A stretch of 64,000 nucleotides of DNA. Origin: Castor canadensis (Eukaryota > Chordata > Mammalia > Rodentia > Castoridae). Within the stretch, counting starts at the first letter, position 1; the number at the start of each line of letters is the position of its first letter. Shown one piece after another: positions 37,640 through 48,569 of this stretch. Under the pieces are notes generated by a model. That model was not told the origin of the DNA. It saw only the letters and a list, made by a program, of their open reading frames with translations, and ran no database searches. A program made the translations under genes and the position numbers. The DNA lies in the NCBI RefSeq assembly GCF_047511655.1, contig NC_133397.1, positions 129,168,308-129,232,307 of the forward strand, in the 5' to 3' direction.

Positions 37640-39040
37640 CCAATACACACAGTACAAAAATTAACATTGTAAGGAAAAACTCAAAAATTCAGAATATCCA
37701 CCCCAAAAAACTATTATAACAAATGAATTCAACAAGTTTGCAAAATATAAGATCAATACACAAAATAACTGCATTTCTATACACTAGCAATGAACAATCA
37801 GAAAATAAAATTAAGAAAAATTCTATTTCCAAATGCAGCAAAAAGAACAAACTGCTAAGAAGTAAGTTTAACAATAAAAAAGCAAAAACTGGGCTAGCAG
37901 AGTGGGTCAAGCAGTAGAGCACCTGCCTAGCAAGTATGAGGCTGAGTTCAAATCCCAGTACCACCAAAAAAAATTGAAAGCTTTATACTTCAAAGGACAC
38001 CATCAACAAAGTGAAAAGATAATTCACAAAATGAGAAAAAAAAAAAAAGTCTGCAGATCATGTATCTGAGAAGGGACATGTATCTAAAGTATACAAAGAA
38101 TTTTTACAACTCAACAATTAAGAAAAAAATTTTTTAGCCAGGTGCTGGTGGCTCACAGCTGTAATCCTAGCTACTCAGGAGACAGAGTACAGGAGAATCG
38201 AAGTTCGAAGCCAGTCCGAGGAAACAATTCTCAAGACCCTATCTCAAAAAACCCTTCACAAAAAATAGGGTTGGTGGAGTGAAGGAAAAAAAAAAATTAA
38301 TGGGCAAAAGACCTTAAAAAAAAAAAGTTCTAAGGAATGTATACAAAGCTGGGTACTAGTGGCTCATGTCTGTGATCCTGCTTACTTGGGGGTTTGAGAT
38401 AGGGAGGATGGCAGTTAGAGGCCAGCACAGGCAAACAGTCTGCAAGCCTCAGGCTTGTGTCTCAAGCAGAGCACCTGCTTTGCAAGTGCAAAGCTCTGAG
38501 TTCAAACCCCAGGCCCACCAAATAAATTAAATAAATAAATATAAATAGTAAAGATGCTCAACCTCACTACTATCAGAAAATGAAAATCAAAACCACCATG
38601 ACACACTACTTCATACCCAATAGAATGATTATAATCCAAAGGAGAGATAATAACAAGTACAGGTGAGTATGTTGAGAAATTAGAAACCTCATAATTGCTG
38701 CTAGAATTGTAAACTGGTGCAGTCTCTGGAAAAGTTTGCTGGCTCCTCAGAATGTTGACACAGAGTCATCATCTGATTGCAATTTCACATTCAGATACTA
38801 TCTCAAGAAGAATGAAAGTATGTCTACAGAAACTCTGTACATGAATATCCATAGCATTACTTACAATGGCCAAGAAAATGAATACACTCCAAATGTCCAT
38901 CACTCTCAGAACAACCAAGCTACAAATGCTGGTTGTGGCAACTCTTTAGAGCAAATTTCCCCATCTGCTAAAACGGATTATCACTATACGTCCAGTTTCC
39001 TCAAGTCAGATGTAAAGACTATGCTAAAGTATGAATAAAA
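37640..39040 (+). mobile_element. Old L1 ORF2 segments broken by three SINEs
   Basis: KFAKYKINTQNNCISIH (about 37733-37785) and later ORF2 text (37975-38125, 38300-38345, 38540-39000) lie in one order and orientation. They are separated by SINEs at 37886-37970, 38136-38290 and 38349-38530. The frame is broken throughout. Confidence 0.7.
37886..38530 (+). repeat. Three SINEs within old L1
   Basis: ID 37890-37968, composite 38136-38290 with its ID half cut after ggttggtggagtg, and B1 plus ID 38349-38530 ending in (AAAT)n. Confidence 0.75.
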
Positions 39041-40200
39041 CAAATTATTCTTTACAAAGACCTAATGAAAAGGTCTATTTATAATCCATGACATCAGAGT
39101 TAATCACCCATAGCAGAATATACAGAATAAAATTCTGAACAGAGCTTTCAAGCAGCATGCATAACTTAAAAGATTACTTGTGTCATCTAGAAAAAATGTT
39201 TATCCAAGTGATTTCTATATCTCTACCTCACAAACTGGGTGTGCATTTCATATAAATTTCCATTAATGCATATTAACATTATAAATATGCAGTATCAGGA
39301 AACAGGTGCATTCTTAATTCAAATATTTAGAACATTTTTAGCACTTTAGAAAAAAACAGAAAACAACTGAAGGTGAGCAAATTTTAAAGCGTGAATTCAA
39401 ATACATTTTTACATTTGGCAACTCAAAAAACAGCCAAGCACTTTGCATTCCCTCTCAAGGTTTCACTGCAAACACTTGGGGGAGGGGTAAACCTCAGTCG
39501 AAATGGTTTCATTTAAAGCACCGTCTGACGTCCCGAAAGGTCACTTAGGAACTTATAAGTAGATTTTATTTTACCCACGATAAACACTTTTAATTCAACT
39601 ATTTTTTGCAATTCACTGCCAAAAAGGAATCTTCAAGGGAAAAGGAAAACATGGAAATTGAAGCCAGTCTGTAGACAAGGTACACAGGAGAGTCACATGG
39701 CAATAATCTGAAGGAGAAAGTTACTACTACTAGAGCATCTGGAGTCAAGCTAAATCAGGCACCATTTACATAGTTCTGTTTCTACTGACCTCATAGGGCT
39801 TTCCTGAATGCCATACACAGAACGACCTAGGTTTTCGTATCCGAGTTAGTATGGTAGGGTTTCCACCGCTAACCTAAGTTAAATGTTAAAAAAAACAAAA
39901 ACAAAACCCTTTCCCCATTGTTCACAAACCCTCACTCTTCCTAAAAGAAATCACCCTGATAAATCCATCTGTTACTGCTAATTGCTAATTGCTTTCCAAA
40001 GAAAAATTCTAGCAACCAAGGACACCAGATTGTAACAGACAGTTAAGAGTGCGGGCTATGGCGAAATGTTAAAAAATCTTGGCAAATGGGTTAAAAATCC
40101 CTTAAGCTGTAATTCCCTCAGTGGTGAAAAGGAATACAATACAGACATATACCCGAGAAGGGCTGGAGTGAGACTTAGTTGAACAGATTCTAGATGCACA
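39040..40200. other. Repeat-poor sequence downstream of MTF2 exon 1
   Basis: About 1.1 kb of intron 1 without recognisable SINE or LINE text, next to the CpG island, including tgacgtcc (39526-39533, CRE-like). Repeat depletion fits promoter-proximal regulatory DNA. No gene seen. Confidence 0.45.
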
Positions 40201-40703
40201 CGGATGGAGGGCACCCCTCGCTCCCCGACCCCTCCTCTTCCCTGGAAGCTTAGGGGGTACCCGCATTTTCGGCCTGGCCAGTACACGGGACCCTCGTCAC
40301 CCCCATTCCACACTCCTACCACCCTCTGCCACTTCCCTGGGCGCCCCCCAAGGCCTAGGCAGCCCTCCCGCACATTCAGCTCACTTCCTAACGCTCCTCC
40401 CCTCGGTTCCCCATCCCTCGTCACAGGTTCGCGCTGCTCCTCCGCCGCCTCCCGCCGGGTTCCTTCCTGCCGTCGGAGCAGGGCCTCGACGCCGCCCGCG
40501 GGCTCCCGACGCCCCAGGACGCCCCGACTTTGTCCACGCGCGCTAGCGGCTCTCGCATCCCCGCGCTCGGAGAAAGGCCAACGCACCACGAACGGGGCCC
40601 CCACCTCACCTCGTCCTCCATCTTTCCCTTTATGCTGCCTGCCTCTCTTCCTCCTCCCCCTACCTCCTCCGGAAGAGTCACTTCCCGGGCCACCGTCTCT
40701 CAC

Positions 40704-40708
40704 CTCAT
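40704..40708 (-). CDS. MTF2: MTF2 exon 1 coding part (start codon plus two bases)
   Basis: Only ATGAG is coding. It joins the first base of exon 2 to give Met-Arg, then Asp-Ser-Thr, the recalled MTF2 N-terminus. The donor is ATGAG|GTGAGAG at 40702-40703. The start context is weak (C at -3, A at +4). The exon lies in the CpG island, and the 5' UTR continues upward from 40709. Intron 1 that follows is about 34.6 kb. Confidence 0.85.
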
Positions 40709-40712
40709 TCGG

Positions 40713-40739
40713 TCACTTCAGTGGTGCCAACCGCTTCAT
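40713..40739 (-). promoter_or_regulatory. Short upstream ORF in the MTF2 leader
   Basis: ATG at 40739-40737, eight codons (MKRLAPLK), then TGA at 40715-40713. Four bases separate the stop from the MTF2 start. The uATG context is weak (T at -3). If translated, it would act through leaky scanning or reinitiation. There is no direct evidence of use. Confidence 0.4.
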
Positions 40740-40753
40740 ACAGGAAAACAGAA

Positions 40754-40758
40754 CCAAT
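40754..40758 (+). promoter_or_regulatory. CCAAT box
   Basis: CCAATCA in the CpG island, a good NF-Y core, 46 bp upstream of the MTF2 ATG on the gene's strand. It may serve a proximal alternative start site or a plus-strand transcript. Confidence 0.35.
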
Positions 40759-40927
40759 CACGTCCCCGTGGGCGCTTCCCCTGCGCGTCCGGGCTCTCAC
40801 TGGGCACCCGCCCCACCGGGAGCCCCGCACATACGCACGCACAACCGAGGTCCTTGTGGCCGAGGCTGCGGGTACAGCGAGCGTCCTCACACCGGCCTCA
40901 AACACAGACCGCTTCGCTACAGCCCTT

Positions 40928-40937
40928 CGCCATTTTG
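40928..40937 (-). promoter_or_regulatory. YY1-like site, probably just downstream of the MTF2 start site
   Basis: The minus strand reads CAAAATGGCG, matching the YY1 core (A)ANATGGCG in the orientation usual for YY1 sites sitting just inside the transcript. This places initiation near 40940-40950. Confidence 0.5.
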
Positions 40938-40952
40938 GTTTCCCGCGGACTG

Positions 40953-40969
40953 CCAGTGCATTCTGGGTA
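40953..40969 (-). promoter_or_regulatory. ZNF143/Staf-like site in the MTF2 core promoter
   Basis: The minus strand reads TACCCAGAATGCACTGG, a close match to the ZNF143 consensus core CCCAGAATGCA. It lies just upstream of the YY1-like motif, a typical position in CpG-island housekeeping promoters. Confidence 0.55.
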
Positions 40970-41310
40970 CGCGGAGCGACTCCGGGGCCGAATGGCAGCG
41001 CTCCAGGGCCGCGAGGGGGCGGGGCCTGCGCGGCGAGCGCGGAAGCACACCTCGCGCTGCGTCCGCCGCCCGGGCGAACAAAGAGGGACTCTTTAACGTC
41101 GCGGAGGGCCGAGTTCTTCCGCTGCGGCCGACACAATAGTCGGCGCCGCCGTGGCTTTGAAGAGTTGGCCGGACTTGCGTGCTGAGGCTCCTTCCTAAGG
41201 GCCGTGCAGCCCGCGGGGGAACCTCTCCGGGTTTCATGCCTGGTTCCTGCCCGGTGGCACTGCCTGCTGCGGGAGAAGACCCAGGTGTCAACGTTAAACG
41301 TCCTGCCACG

Positions 41311-41936
41311 CTTGCGGCCCAGCCTCAGGCTCCCTCACCAGGAGCTACTGCTCGTGGGAAGATTTGTAGACTCACGGGTTTTTCCTCTTTACCTGTTTGC
41401 AGTCTTACCTGGTTGTAATGAAATCGGAGGATGCGCTCGTGCAAAGCTGTTCATTTTAGGAATACAGAACTTTCCGAGGAGACTTAGCCGACAGACAGGC
41501 TGAGACTGCCGGTTCTGAGTATCTCTAGCCTCACATCGCAGTGCTTTCATGTGTAATTTTGTCCCCATATTGTGTCACAGGGATCATGAATACCATGTTT
41601 TTTTCCTCTCTGAAAAAGTCCCTCTTGTGGCCTAAACTGCTTTTGCTCACATTTCAAAATAAAGCCTACAGCCCTCAGCCTATACTCTAAAATGAGCCAA
41701 GAGCATCTTCATTTTCTGCAATAGCACTCAATGTTTCTTTCAGAGCCATTTGCCATTTTAAGTACATTGGGCATAACCTTCCATTCTTCTGCTTCTTCTG
41801 AATAGTGGTCTTAGTAGTCTTCTTACTTCAGCCTCCCTGTATTGCTACCTTTCAAGTTTTACTTTATCACAATTCGATTATAACAGCTTCTCATAAATTT
41901 GTCTTCAGTACTCTTTTTGTTACTCAGGTTTGAACT
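41311..41936. other. Unassigned sequence upstream of the MTF2 promoter
   Basis: Falls from GC-rich to AT-rich. No gene or repeat recognised. Confidence 0.4.
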
Positions 41937-42944
41937 TGTAAGGAACTGCCAAATAAAGTCCACACCACCCCACGTGTAGAAAAGAAAGATTTTGCTTTCG
42001 GGGTTTGGAGCTTCATTGTGTTAGGATTGGTGCTGAGGAATGGATGCAATGTGGATTTTGATGATGGCATTTATGGACAGCTAAGTGCCAAAGGGAGGTG
42101 AGAACTGACTGAGGTACTAAAGAGCAAGCCAGTCTCATGGGCACACGGGTACTGCATAACAAGATGATGAAAGGGAGAAAACAGATGAATTGCATCAGGA
42201 CCTGTTATATTTTTCAACTACCGGGTGCATATTTTAGTCTGGACAGCTGTTTGGGTCCAGATTGAGTATACCTTTTTAAAAAAGGTATGAAGAGGCAGCT
42301 TGACGGGGCACAGTACAAGATTTAAAGCAAAGACTTACGGATTCAAGATAGAACTTGCTGTGGTAGAAATCACCTGTAGTTAGTCCCTATCTATTTGAGA
42401 TGTAGAGACAGGGCAAGAGTCCTGCTTAGACACCAAAGATTGTTGGAGAAATGCAGGTAGACAGCACTGCTACACTGGTAAATGCAAGGGTTTCTATGGC
42501 AGCAGCAAACTTGGCAGCTTAACCTTTGAAAGGCAACTAGATGGATGCTCTGGGACAGAAGACTAAACCAACAGTTTTAAATAAATTTTGATAAACAGTT
42601 AAAAAAAAAAAAAAAAAGAAAGATTTATTAGGAACCAGACTGCAGGGCTGTCACTCTTTTGGGTTCAGAGCTCAGCAGCTTGGCTGAATTGGGTAATGGG
42701 CTTTATAGGAGGGGCCAAGCCATGAGGGACTGAAAGAGTCTCTGGTCTCGGATTATCTGTGATCACCAGATGGAACAGGTCAGCATGCCTGGCTAGCTGA
42801 GTAACTGGAAGTTCCTGAGATTTTGTAAGCAGAGAAACAAGCAGGGAAACAAGCAGGGGAGTTTGGCAAGCCGTCATAAATCAGGGGTCTGGTTTTGGTG
42901 CTAGCCTTGGGACCTTCCTCCTGCCCCAAGAATGCCAGGGACCT
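41937..42944 (-). mobile_element. LTR (unclassified), interrupted by the GAS5 retrocopy
   Basis: With the GAS5 insertion removed, the two flanks (41937-41992 and 42627 to about 42944) join into one element. On the minus strand it has AATAAA followed by tctttctt and ends in cagttccttaca, as an LTR should. Its 5' limit is uncertain because SINE sequence begins near 42945. The family was not recognised. Confidence 0.45.
41993..42613 (+). pseudogene. GAS5 processed pseudogene, near full length and spliced
   Basis: Insertion of about 620 bp with a 13-bp duplication, aaaagaaagattt (41980-41992 and 42614-42626), and a poly(A) tail after AATAAA (about 42580). It resembles the spliced RNA of the snoRNA host gene GAS5 in order: ttatggacag (42068-42077), ctaaagagcaagcc (42117-42130), a paired tatacctttt/aaaggtatg block followed by cagcttgac (42267-42304), gaaatgcaggtagac (42450-42464), cagctt..ttgaaag (42515-42532), then the last exon from 42533. 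The 5' end ctttcgg matches a 5'TOP-type start, so little or nothing is missing. GAS5 is non-coding. No intronic snoRNAs are present, as expected for a spliced copy. Confidence 0.82.
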
Positions 42945-43142
42945 AATAGAACTCAGGGCCTCTACTTGCTAGGCAGGCACTCTACCACTTGAGCCACTTC
43001 ATCAGCCCTTTTTATTGTGACAGGTATTTTCCAGACAGGTTATGGAGAACTTTTTGCCCTGGAATGCCCTGGAACCACCATTCTCCTGATCTCTGCCTCC
43101 TGAGTATCTGGGATTACAGATGTGAGCCACCAGCACCCAGCT
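42945..43142 (-). repeat. ID plus B1 SINE
   Basis: aactcagggcctctacttgctaggcagg..ccacttgagccacttcatcagccc and B1 to 43142, abutting the LTR that hosts the GAS5 copy. Confidence 0.75.
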
Positions 43143-43248
43143 TCAATGCTCTTTTTACATTGGGGTGGGGGGGTGGAGTTTGAGAAGCAAGGCCTTTTCC
43201 TAAAAGCTTTAGGATCTCAGAAAAAGACTTTGAGTAGTATACCCATTG

Positions 43249-43555
43249 TGTTAGTCAGATTTCCATCACTGTGACAAAACTAAGTGACATCAACTTAAAG
43301 GAGAAAAAGGCTTGTGTGGCTCACGTTCTCAGAGATTTCAGTTGACTGTCACTTGGTCTGGTTGTTTGAAGCCTATGACAAGGTAGTGCACCATGCAGAA
43401 GGTGTGGTGGAGGAGAGCTGCTCACCTCATGGTGGTCAGGAAGAAGGGGCAGTCACACCTTAAAGAGGAGCCCCCAGTGACCTAGGTCTTCAACCAGGCT
43501 CCACCTCCAAAAGCTTCCACCACCTCCCAGTGGCCCATAAAGTTATGAATCCAAG
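43249..43555 (-). mobile_element. MaLR-type LTR relic
   Basis: The plus strand starts tgtgttagtcagatttccatc and reads through tcacctcatggtggtcaggaag to cccataaagttatgaatcc. This is the reverse of MaLR LTR ends seen in mammals. About 310 bp, no internal part. Confidence 0.55.
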
Positions 43556-43929
43556 CCAGGCGTGGTGGTGCACACCAAATGTAACAGCAGCTGTTTTGTG
43601 ACCATGAGGACAAAAGCCACAGACTGATGGTGGTGAAACAGAAAAACAGGAAACTCCAGCACTGTTAACATCCTTGAAAGTTGTATTAGCCCTGGATTGC
43701 TGAATTTTTGTTACATAATACTTAGCAAATTACTACTTTCTCCATGCTTCTATTTCCTTATCTGTAATATATTGTAAAGATAAAATTAGTAATTCATGTA
43801 AGCAGCTGGAACTCTATCTCACCCATAATATGTGTATAATAAATATTGGCTCTATAATTATCCTTATATAAGGACAAATTCCTATCCAATCCACTGTAAA
43901 CAATTTCTGTTATCTGCAACCAAACATTT

Positions 43930-44064
43930 TTTTTTTTTTGGTTGGGGGCGGTGGTTGAGACAGGATCTTGCTATGTAGCCTAGACTGGCTTCAAACTTGC
44001 AGTCCTCCCAGCTCAGCCTCCTGAGTGTGGGATTACAGGCATGTACCATCATGCCTGTCCACAC

Positions 44065-44098
<34 letters not shown>

Positions 44099-44692
44099 AA
44101 AACTCAGAACCTTCTGCTTACTAGGCAAGCATTCTATCACTAGAATCACACCCTTAGCCCTGATTTTTTTTTTTTTTTGGTCATACTGGAGTCAACTCAG
44201 GAACTTGTACTTGCTAGGCAGAGCTCTACAGCTTGAGCTATGCCTCCAGCCCAAACTCGTTACTTTTTGGTGGGTGGCACTGGGATTTGAACTCACAGCC
44301 TCACACCTCACACCGGCTAGGCAGGCACTCTTACTGCTTAAGCCACTATGCCAACCCTTTTTTGTGATTTTTTTTTTTTTAACAGTACTGGTGTTTGAAC
44401 TTGGGGCCTGCACCTTGAGCCACTCCACCAGCCCTTTTTTTTTGTGAAGAGTTTTTCTGAGATTGGGTCTTACAAACTACTTGCCTGGGGCTGGTTTCAA
44501 ACTGTGATCCTCCTGATCTCTGCCTTTTGAGTAGCTAGGATTGTAAGCGTGAGCCACTAGTACTTGGCCATGAGAACCTATCTTTTGCCAACACAAAAAA
44601 GGGTTGGCAGAGTGGCTCAAGTGGTAGAGTTCCTACCTAGCAAGTGTGAGGCTCTGAGTTCAAACCCCAGTACTGCCAAAGAAAAACCACCC
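43930..44692. repeat. Dense SINE cluster: five reverse, one forward
   Basis: B1 43945-44062, (CT)n 44069-44097, ID 44098-44163, ID 44175-44252, ID 44268-44360, composite 44380-44572 (all reverse), then forward ID 44603-44690. This is the densest SINE stretch in the window. Confidence 0.8.
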
Positions 44693-44705
44693 AAATTACT
44701 TCTGT

Positions 44706-45192
44706 GAGAATCAGCTTAGGTTCGCTCTTTTCTGTCAAAGAATTTAATCAGTAACCACCACTGTTACAAATGTTGGTCTTACTAACTTGCTTTCCATATA
44801 CTCAGTTCATGGACTCTGCCTACTCTAATGAAAGTTTCTATTAAGAACAAAAAGTTGTTATACTCAGCCAGACAAAATTCTGCTAGATGCCCTGGTTCTG
44901 GAACTGATAACCTAAGACAGCTATTGCTTCTCTGAACTTTTAAACTTCTTTGTTCCTAAAGCCCCCTCCTGATGTCCTCTTTCCAATTAGACAACCACAT
45001 AGACTGTGAACCCAAAGCCTGTCCAATTCAAGGGAAGGGCAGCATTTCATTAGAGATGGGCTCCCTGTGGGGTATACTTGCTCTTTGTCTGTGGTATACC
45101 CTTCTGCAGAAGTAAATTTTGCCTTGCCTGTTGACTTCTGAGTTGTGTGGTATTTCTCTGTCATGATACCCCAATATTTTAAAGATATTTCT
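44706..45192 (+). mobile_element. Solo LTR, family copy 1
   Basis: TGTGAGAATCAGC..CATTTCTAACA-type ends, about 490 bp, with a cttc duplication at both borders (4 bp, or 5 bp if the terminal a is counted). The promoter-like ccccctcctga..ccacatagactgtg block and the 3' part tctgcagaagtaaattttgccttgcc match copies 2 and 3. No internal retroviral sequence is next to it. Confidence 0.8.
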
Positions 45193-45289
45193 AACACTTC
45201 AAAGAAATGAGAAAAATCTTACTTAAATAACCTAACTTTCTGCTATAAGTCCGTACTTGGAAAACAGTTGCATTGAGCTAAAAAATAAA

Positions 45290-45350
45290 ATAATAAAAAA
45301 CCATGAGAAGACAAGCCACAGACTGGGAGAAAATATTTGCAAAAACACCA
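45290..45350 (+). mobile_element. L1 ORF2 scrap
   Basis: The string agacaagccacagactgggagaaaatatttgc is a well-known late ORF2 segment. Only about 60 bp remain. Confidence 0.6.
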
Positions 45351-45559
45351 CATGCTGGGCACCATAATAGCCACCTATTGAGCACATTAAAGAAGACAAC
45401 AGGCCAAAAATGGAGTCACTCATGCTAAAGTTCCACATCCCAAAACCGAAAGATGTTTACTTGTAAGAGCTCACCTTTCAAGAAATCAGGAGAGATGTGA
45501 TAGTCAAATCCCATTAAACTAATGTGATTTATCTTATATCCTAATAAGGAAACCAACCC

Positions 45560-45870
45560 AGTCTGGCCAGCATGGTGGTGAATGTACTGGAGAAGTTGAG
45601 GCAGGAGGATAGTGAGTCTGAGGCCAGCCTGGGTTACACAGCAAGACCCTATCTCAAAAAAATAAATAGCCAGGCACTGGTGGCTCATGCCTGTAATCCT
45701 AACTACTCAGGAGGCAGAGATCAGGAGGATCATAGTTCACAAGACCCTATCTCAAAAAAAAAACAACACAAAAAAGGGCTGGTGGACTGGCTCCAGGTGT
45801 AGGCCCTGAGTTCAAACCCCAGTACCACAAAAAATTATAATAATAATAAATAAATAAACAAATAGTCTTG
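45560..45870 (+). repeat. B1 and B1 plus ID composite
   Basis: B1 at 45563-45662. The composite at 45668-45832 has lost part of its B1 distal half and ends in (AAT)n/(AAAT)n. Confidence 0.8.
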
Positions 45871-46224
45871 CTCCACTTATTTTCTACCTACAAAACTAAT
45901 TCACCCTGTTCAGCTCATCAGAGCACCATTCCGTTTTGTTCATTGGATGCTGCCTGACTCATTGAATACGAATATAAAGTCAGTAAAGTCTTTGAAACTC
46001 AATCTGTTGACATGATCTTTGACAAGCATCTTCTACATGTCAGACACTGAATTTCTCTATAAGCGAGATTCTGTTGTCACTCTCGAGGGTGTGGGAAGGA
46101 AATGATAAGATATAATATTGACAAGCACAGGTTCAAAATGAACAGTAAAAACTTTAAGTTTGAAAGATGGTTAAGTAGAGAGGAAAACCCTGAAATAAGA
46201 GTAGTCAACAGTACTGTGCTGTCA

Positions 46225-46410
46225 CAGCAGTTAAACACTCTACATGTGTCCCTTTTATAAGCCACTTATCCCCACTTTTTTTTTATTATCCCCACTTTTC
46301 AAATACATAACTAAGGACCATGAGTTAATTTGACCAAGTAAGTCAAGATTCACATCCAGGTCTAACTCCAGATTCGCAGCTCTCTACCAGTATGTTATAT
46401 TGCCTGTCAG
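46225..46410 (+). repeat. MIR relic
   Basis: ttatccccacttttcaaatacataactaagg..gacaagtaagtcaagattcacatccaggtctaactcc. A short duplication of ttatccccactttt surrounds an eight-T run (46268-46304). Confidence 0.55.
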
Positions 46411-46639
46411 TCTAGTTGAGGGGGAAATGTGAGGAAAAGAGAAATGGGTGCTGAAGAGGAGGTCTTCATTGAGTCACTTAGGATAAAAGGCTGTCTAAAC
46501 AGATGAGGCTCAGTTGAGGTGCTTATGGCCAGGAGGAATCGAGTCCAGAGGGGCTTATGACTGTGGGAGACGTCTGTACTTGAACAGAAAGCAGGAGTGA
46601 ACTTTGTGGATTATAGAAAAGAGGTAACCTAATGCAACC

Positions 46640-47046
46640 ATTGTTTGAAAATTCATTCGTCTGAGAGCAGGTATGCAAAATGTACTAAGCGGGGAAGGCT
46701 GCCCCAGGAACTGGCAGCTTCTGGGTTTGTCTTTGGAGCACTCTCTGGTGTTGTGAACTGCACTTTCCCTGATACCATCCTGAGGGAGAAGTCACAGGAG
46801 TAGCAGCTGAGCCCAGCCTTCCACCATCCATGCCGAGGTGTGAGACATGAGTGAACTGATTTTGACAGCCATCTGCTTGCTAAATACCAGCAAGTGGCTT
46901 CATTCAACACCACATGGAACTGTGTCTCTCCGATGATCTCCACCCTAATCCCTAAGACATCAAATGTTCAGGTTTAATAAAAGTGTTGGTTGAAGCCACC
47001 GTGGTTTCAGGTATTAATTGATTACGCAGCAATGGATAACTGACAT
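46640..47046 (+). mobile_element. MaLR/MLT-like LTR relic
   Basis: Ordered end: gaactgtgtctctccgatgat, tttaataaaagtgttgg (poly(A) signal), gtttcaggtattaattgatta, gcagcaatggataactgacata. Plus orientation, strongly diverged. Confidence 0.5.
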
Positions 47047-47399
47047 AGCGTGTGGACGTGGGCATATCATTTCTCTCTTGAATCTCAATTCTTTGTAAAA
47101 CAAGGGAGTCTGATTATCATCTGATCTTTAAATATCTTGCTGTGCTAAGTTGCTCTGACTCTTCCTTGTGTAGTGACTTGCCTGAGACTAAAGCACTTCT
47201 TCATGTTAGAAGAAAAAACAATTTTGAAAAAGTCATCTAAGCAGGGCTGCTGAGCACAGTGGAGGCTTTGAGATTTGGGTAAGAGCAGAATGTGATAGCT
47301 CTGACAATGCTAGATAGAAGAAGGGTGAAAAGTAGGAGAGAAGGTGATAAACAAGGAGATAGCAGGCTGCAGCAGCAGAGACAGATGAAAGCTGAGGAT

Positions 47400-47490
47400 T
47401 GAGAGAGGGTGGCAGGGCCAGGAACAGAGCGCCTGCCTAACAAGCCTGAGGCCCCAACATCAGACCCTGGTACCACCAAAAAGAAAAGAA
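47400..47490 (+). repeat. ID-like SINE fragment
   Basis: cagagcgcctgcctaacaagcctgaggccc..cagaccctggtaccacc. Box A has been lost. Confidence 0.6.
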
Positions 47491-47819
47491 AAGAGAGAGA
47501 GAGGATGGCAGAGGAGGGTTCTGTGCCAAGTGAAGCCAGAGAATAACGGTACTGGAAACAGAAGCAAATGCGGAGGCATGGAGACGAAGGTGGTTCCCAG
47601 TCCACTGAAAGGGAAGGAAGGAGGGAGAAGAATTTATCCTTCAGCCCCAGTCTCCCACTGGCCTCTCACAGGGTTCAAGTCCCATATTTGTCATGTGCAT
47701 AGGCACTGTGGGTTTTTATGGTATCTCATTTGCCAGTTCCACAATGAAACTCCTGGCTAAAAGGCAGCAGTGCACATTGTGGACATCAGGCCAGGGGTTG
47801 CCAACTTAGAGTTTGTCAA

Positions 47820-48095
47820 AAGGGCACAGTGCCTACTCATGGAGGTGGATATCTGAAGGATGGAGGTTGGCTGGCAAAAAGTTAGTGAGACCTCCCACCT
47901 CTACCAATGAAAAGCTGGGTATGGTGGCACATGCCTATCAGCTCAACTATGTAGGAGATGTAAATAAAGTCGTGGTATAGGCAGTCCCTGTCTCCAAAAT
48001 ATCTAAAGTAGAGGTGGCTCAAGCAGTAGAGAGCACCTGCACAAGCCCCTGAACTTAAACCTCAGTACCACCAAAAAAAAAAAAAAAAGAGAGAA
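47820..48095 (+). repeat. SINE, B1 dimer plus ID
   Basis: ggcacagtgcctactcatgg..gctgggtatggtggcacatgcc..gaggtggctcaagcagtagagagcacctgc. Confidence 0.6.
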
Positions 48096-48569
48096 AGAAG
48101 GCATATTGTTATTATTTCAGAATAAATGATCAGTCTCTCTGCCCTAAGTTTTAGTGTCTATAAGTTTTTTTTGTTTTTTTTTTTTTTTTTTGCAGAGATC
48201 GGAAAGATTTTATTTGTAGAGAAGAGAAAGACTGCATATTGGAGAATGCAGGGGGACCCGTGATCCCCTAGTGTCTACTGTCTATAAATTTTAACTCTAA
48301 ACAGCATTGATGCTACAAAAGCAAATCTAAAATCAGGCATAATATCCATTTCAGGGACAGTTTCGTGACATAAACTTTTAGGACTATAGAAAAACTAATT
48401 TGTGACTATTATTGTTACTTAATAATTTTTGGCTTGTCAAATCATCTTACAGAGCTCTACCTCAGCTCCTGAAGAATTTGCACGTGTCACCATCAAGTGA
48501 TACTAATGTCTTGTCAGCTGAAAATTTAAGATGAGTGATTGAAAAATGTGTGTGCAGTCAAAACAAACC

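Larger units (their letters stand above)
40709..40945 (-). other. MTF2: MTF2 5' untranslated region (upper end estimated)
   Basis: GC-rich leader between the start codon and the likely initiation zone near 40940-40950. The limit is inferred from a ZNF143-like site just upstream and a YY1-like site just downstream. It contains a nine-codon upstream ORF (40713-40739, minus) whose stop lies 4 nt before the MTF2 ATG. A CCAAT box at 40754-40758 falls inside this interval, so a shorter alternative leader is possible. Confidence 0.45.
40250..41310. promoter_or_regulatory. CpG island spanning MTF2 exon 1 and promoter
   Basis: This is the only long GC-rich, CpG-dense block in an otherwise AT-rich window, densest at about 40420-41240. 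It holds a GC box (gggggcgggg, 41015-41024), a CCAAT box, ETS-like cttcc/ggaag motifs near 40670-40690, and ZNF143- and YY1-like sites. No TATA box sits at a sensible distance. The island extends about 350 bp beyond the presumed start site, so divergent plus-strand transcription is possible but not shown. Confidence 0.85.

Noticed and set aside
40056..40703. 215-codon minus-strand frame as an N-terminal extension of MTF2
   Set aside because: It lies downstream of the exon 1 donor, in intron 1. Low-complexity Gly/Arg translation.
40204..41139. 311-codon plus-strand open frame (and overlapping long frames on both strands) in the CpG island
   Set aside because: Pro/Arg/Ser-rich translation typical of stop-poor GC-rich DNA. 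All six frames are open to some degree and no domain is visible.
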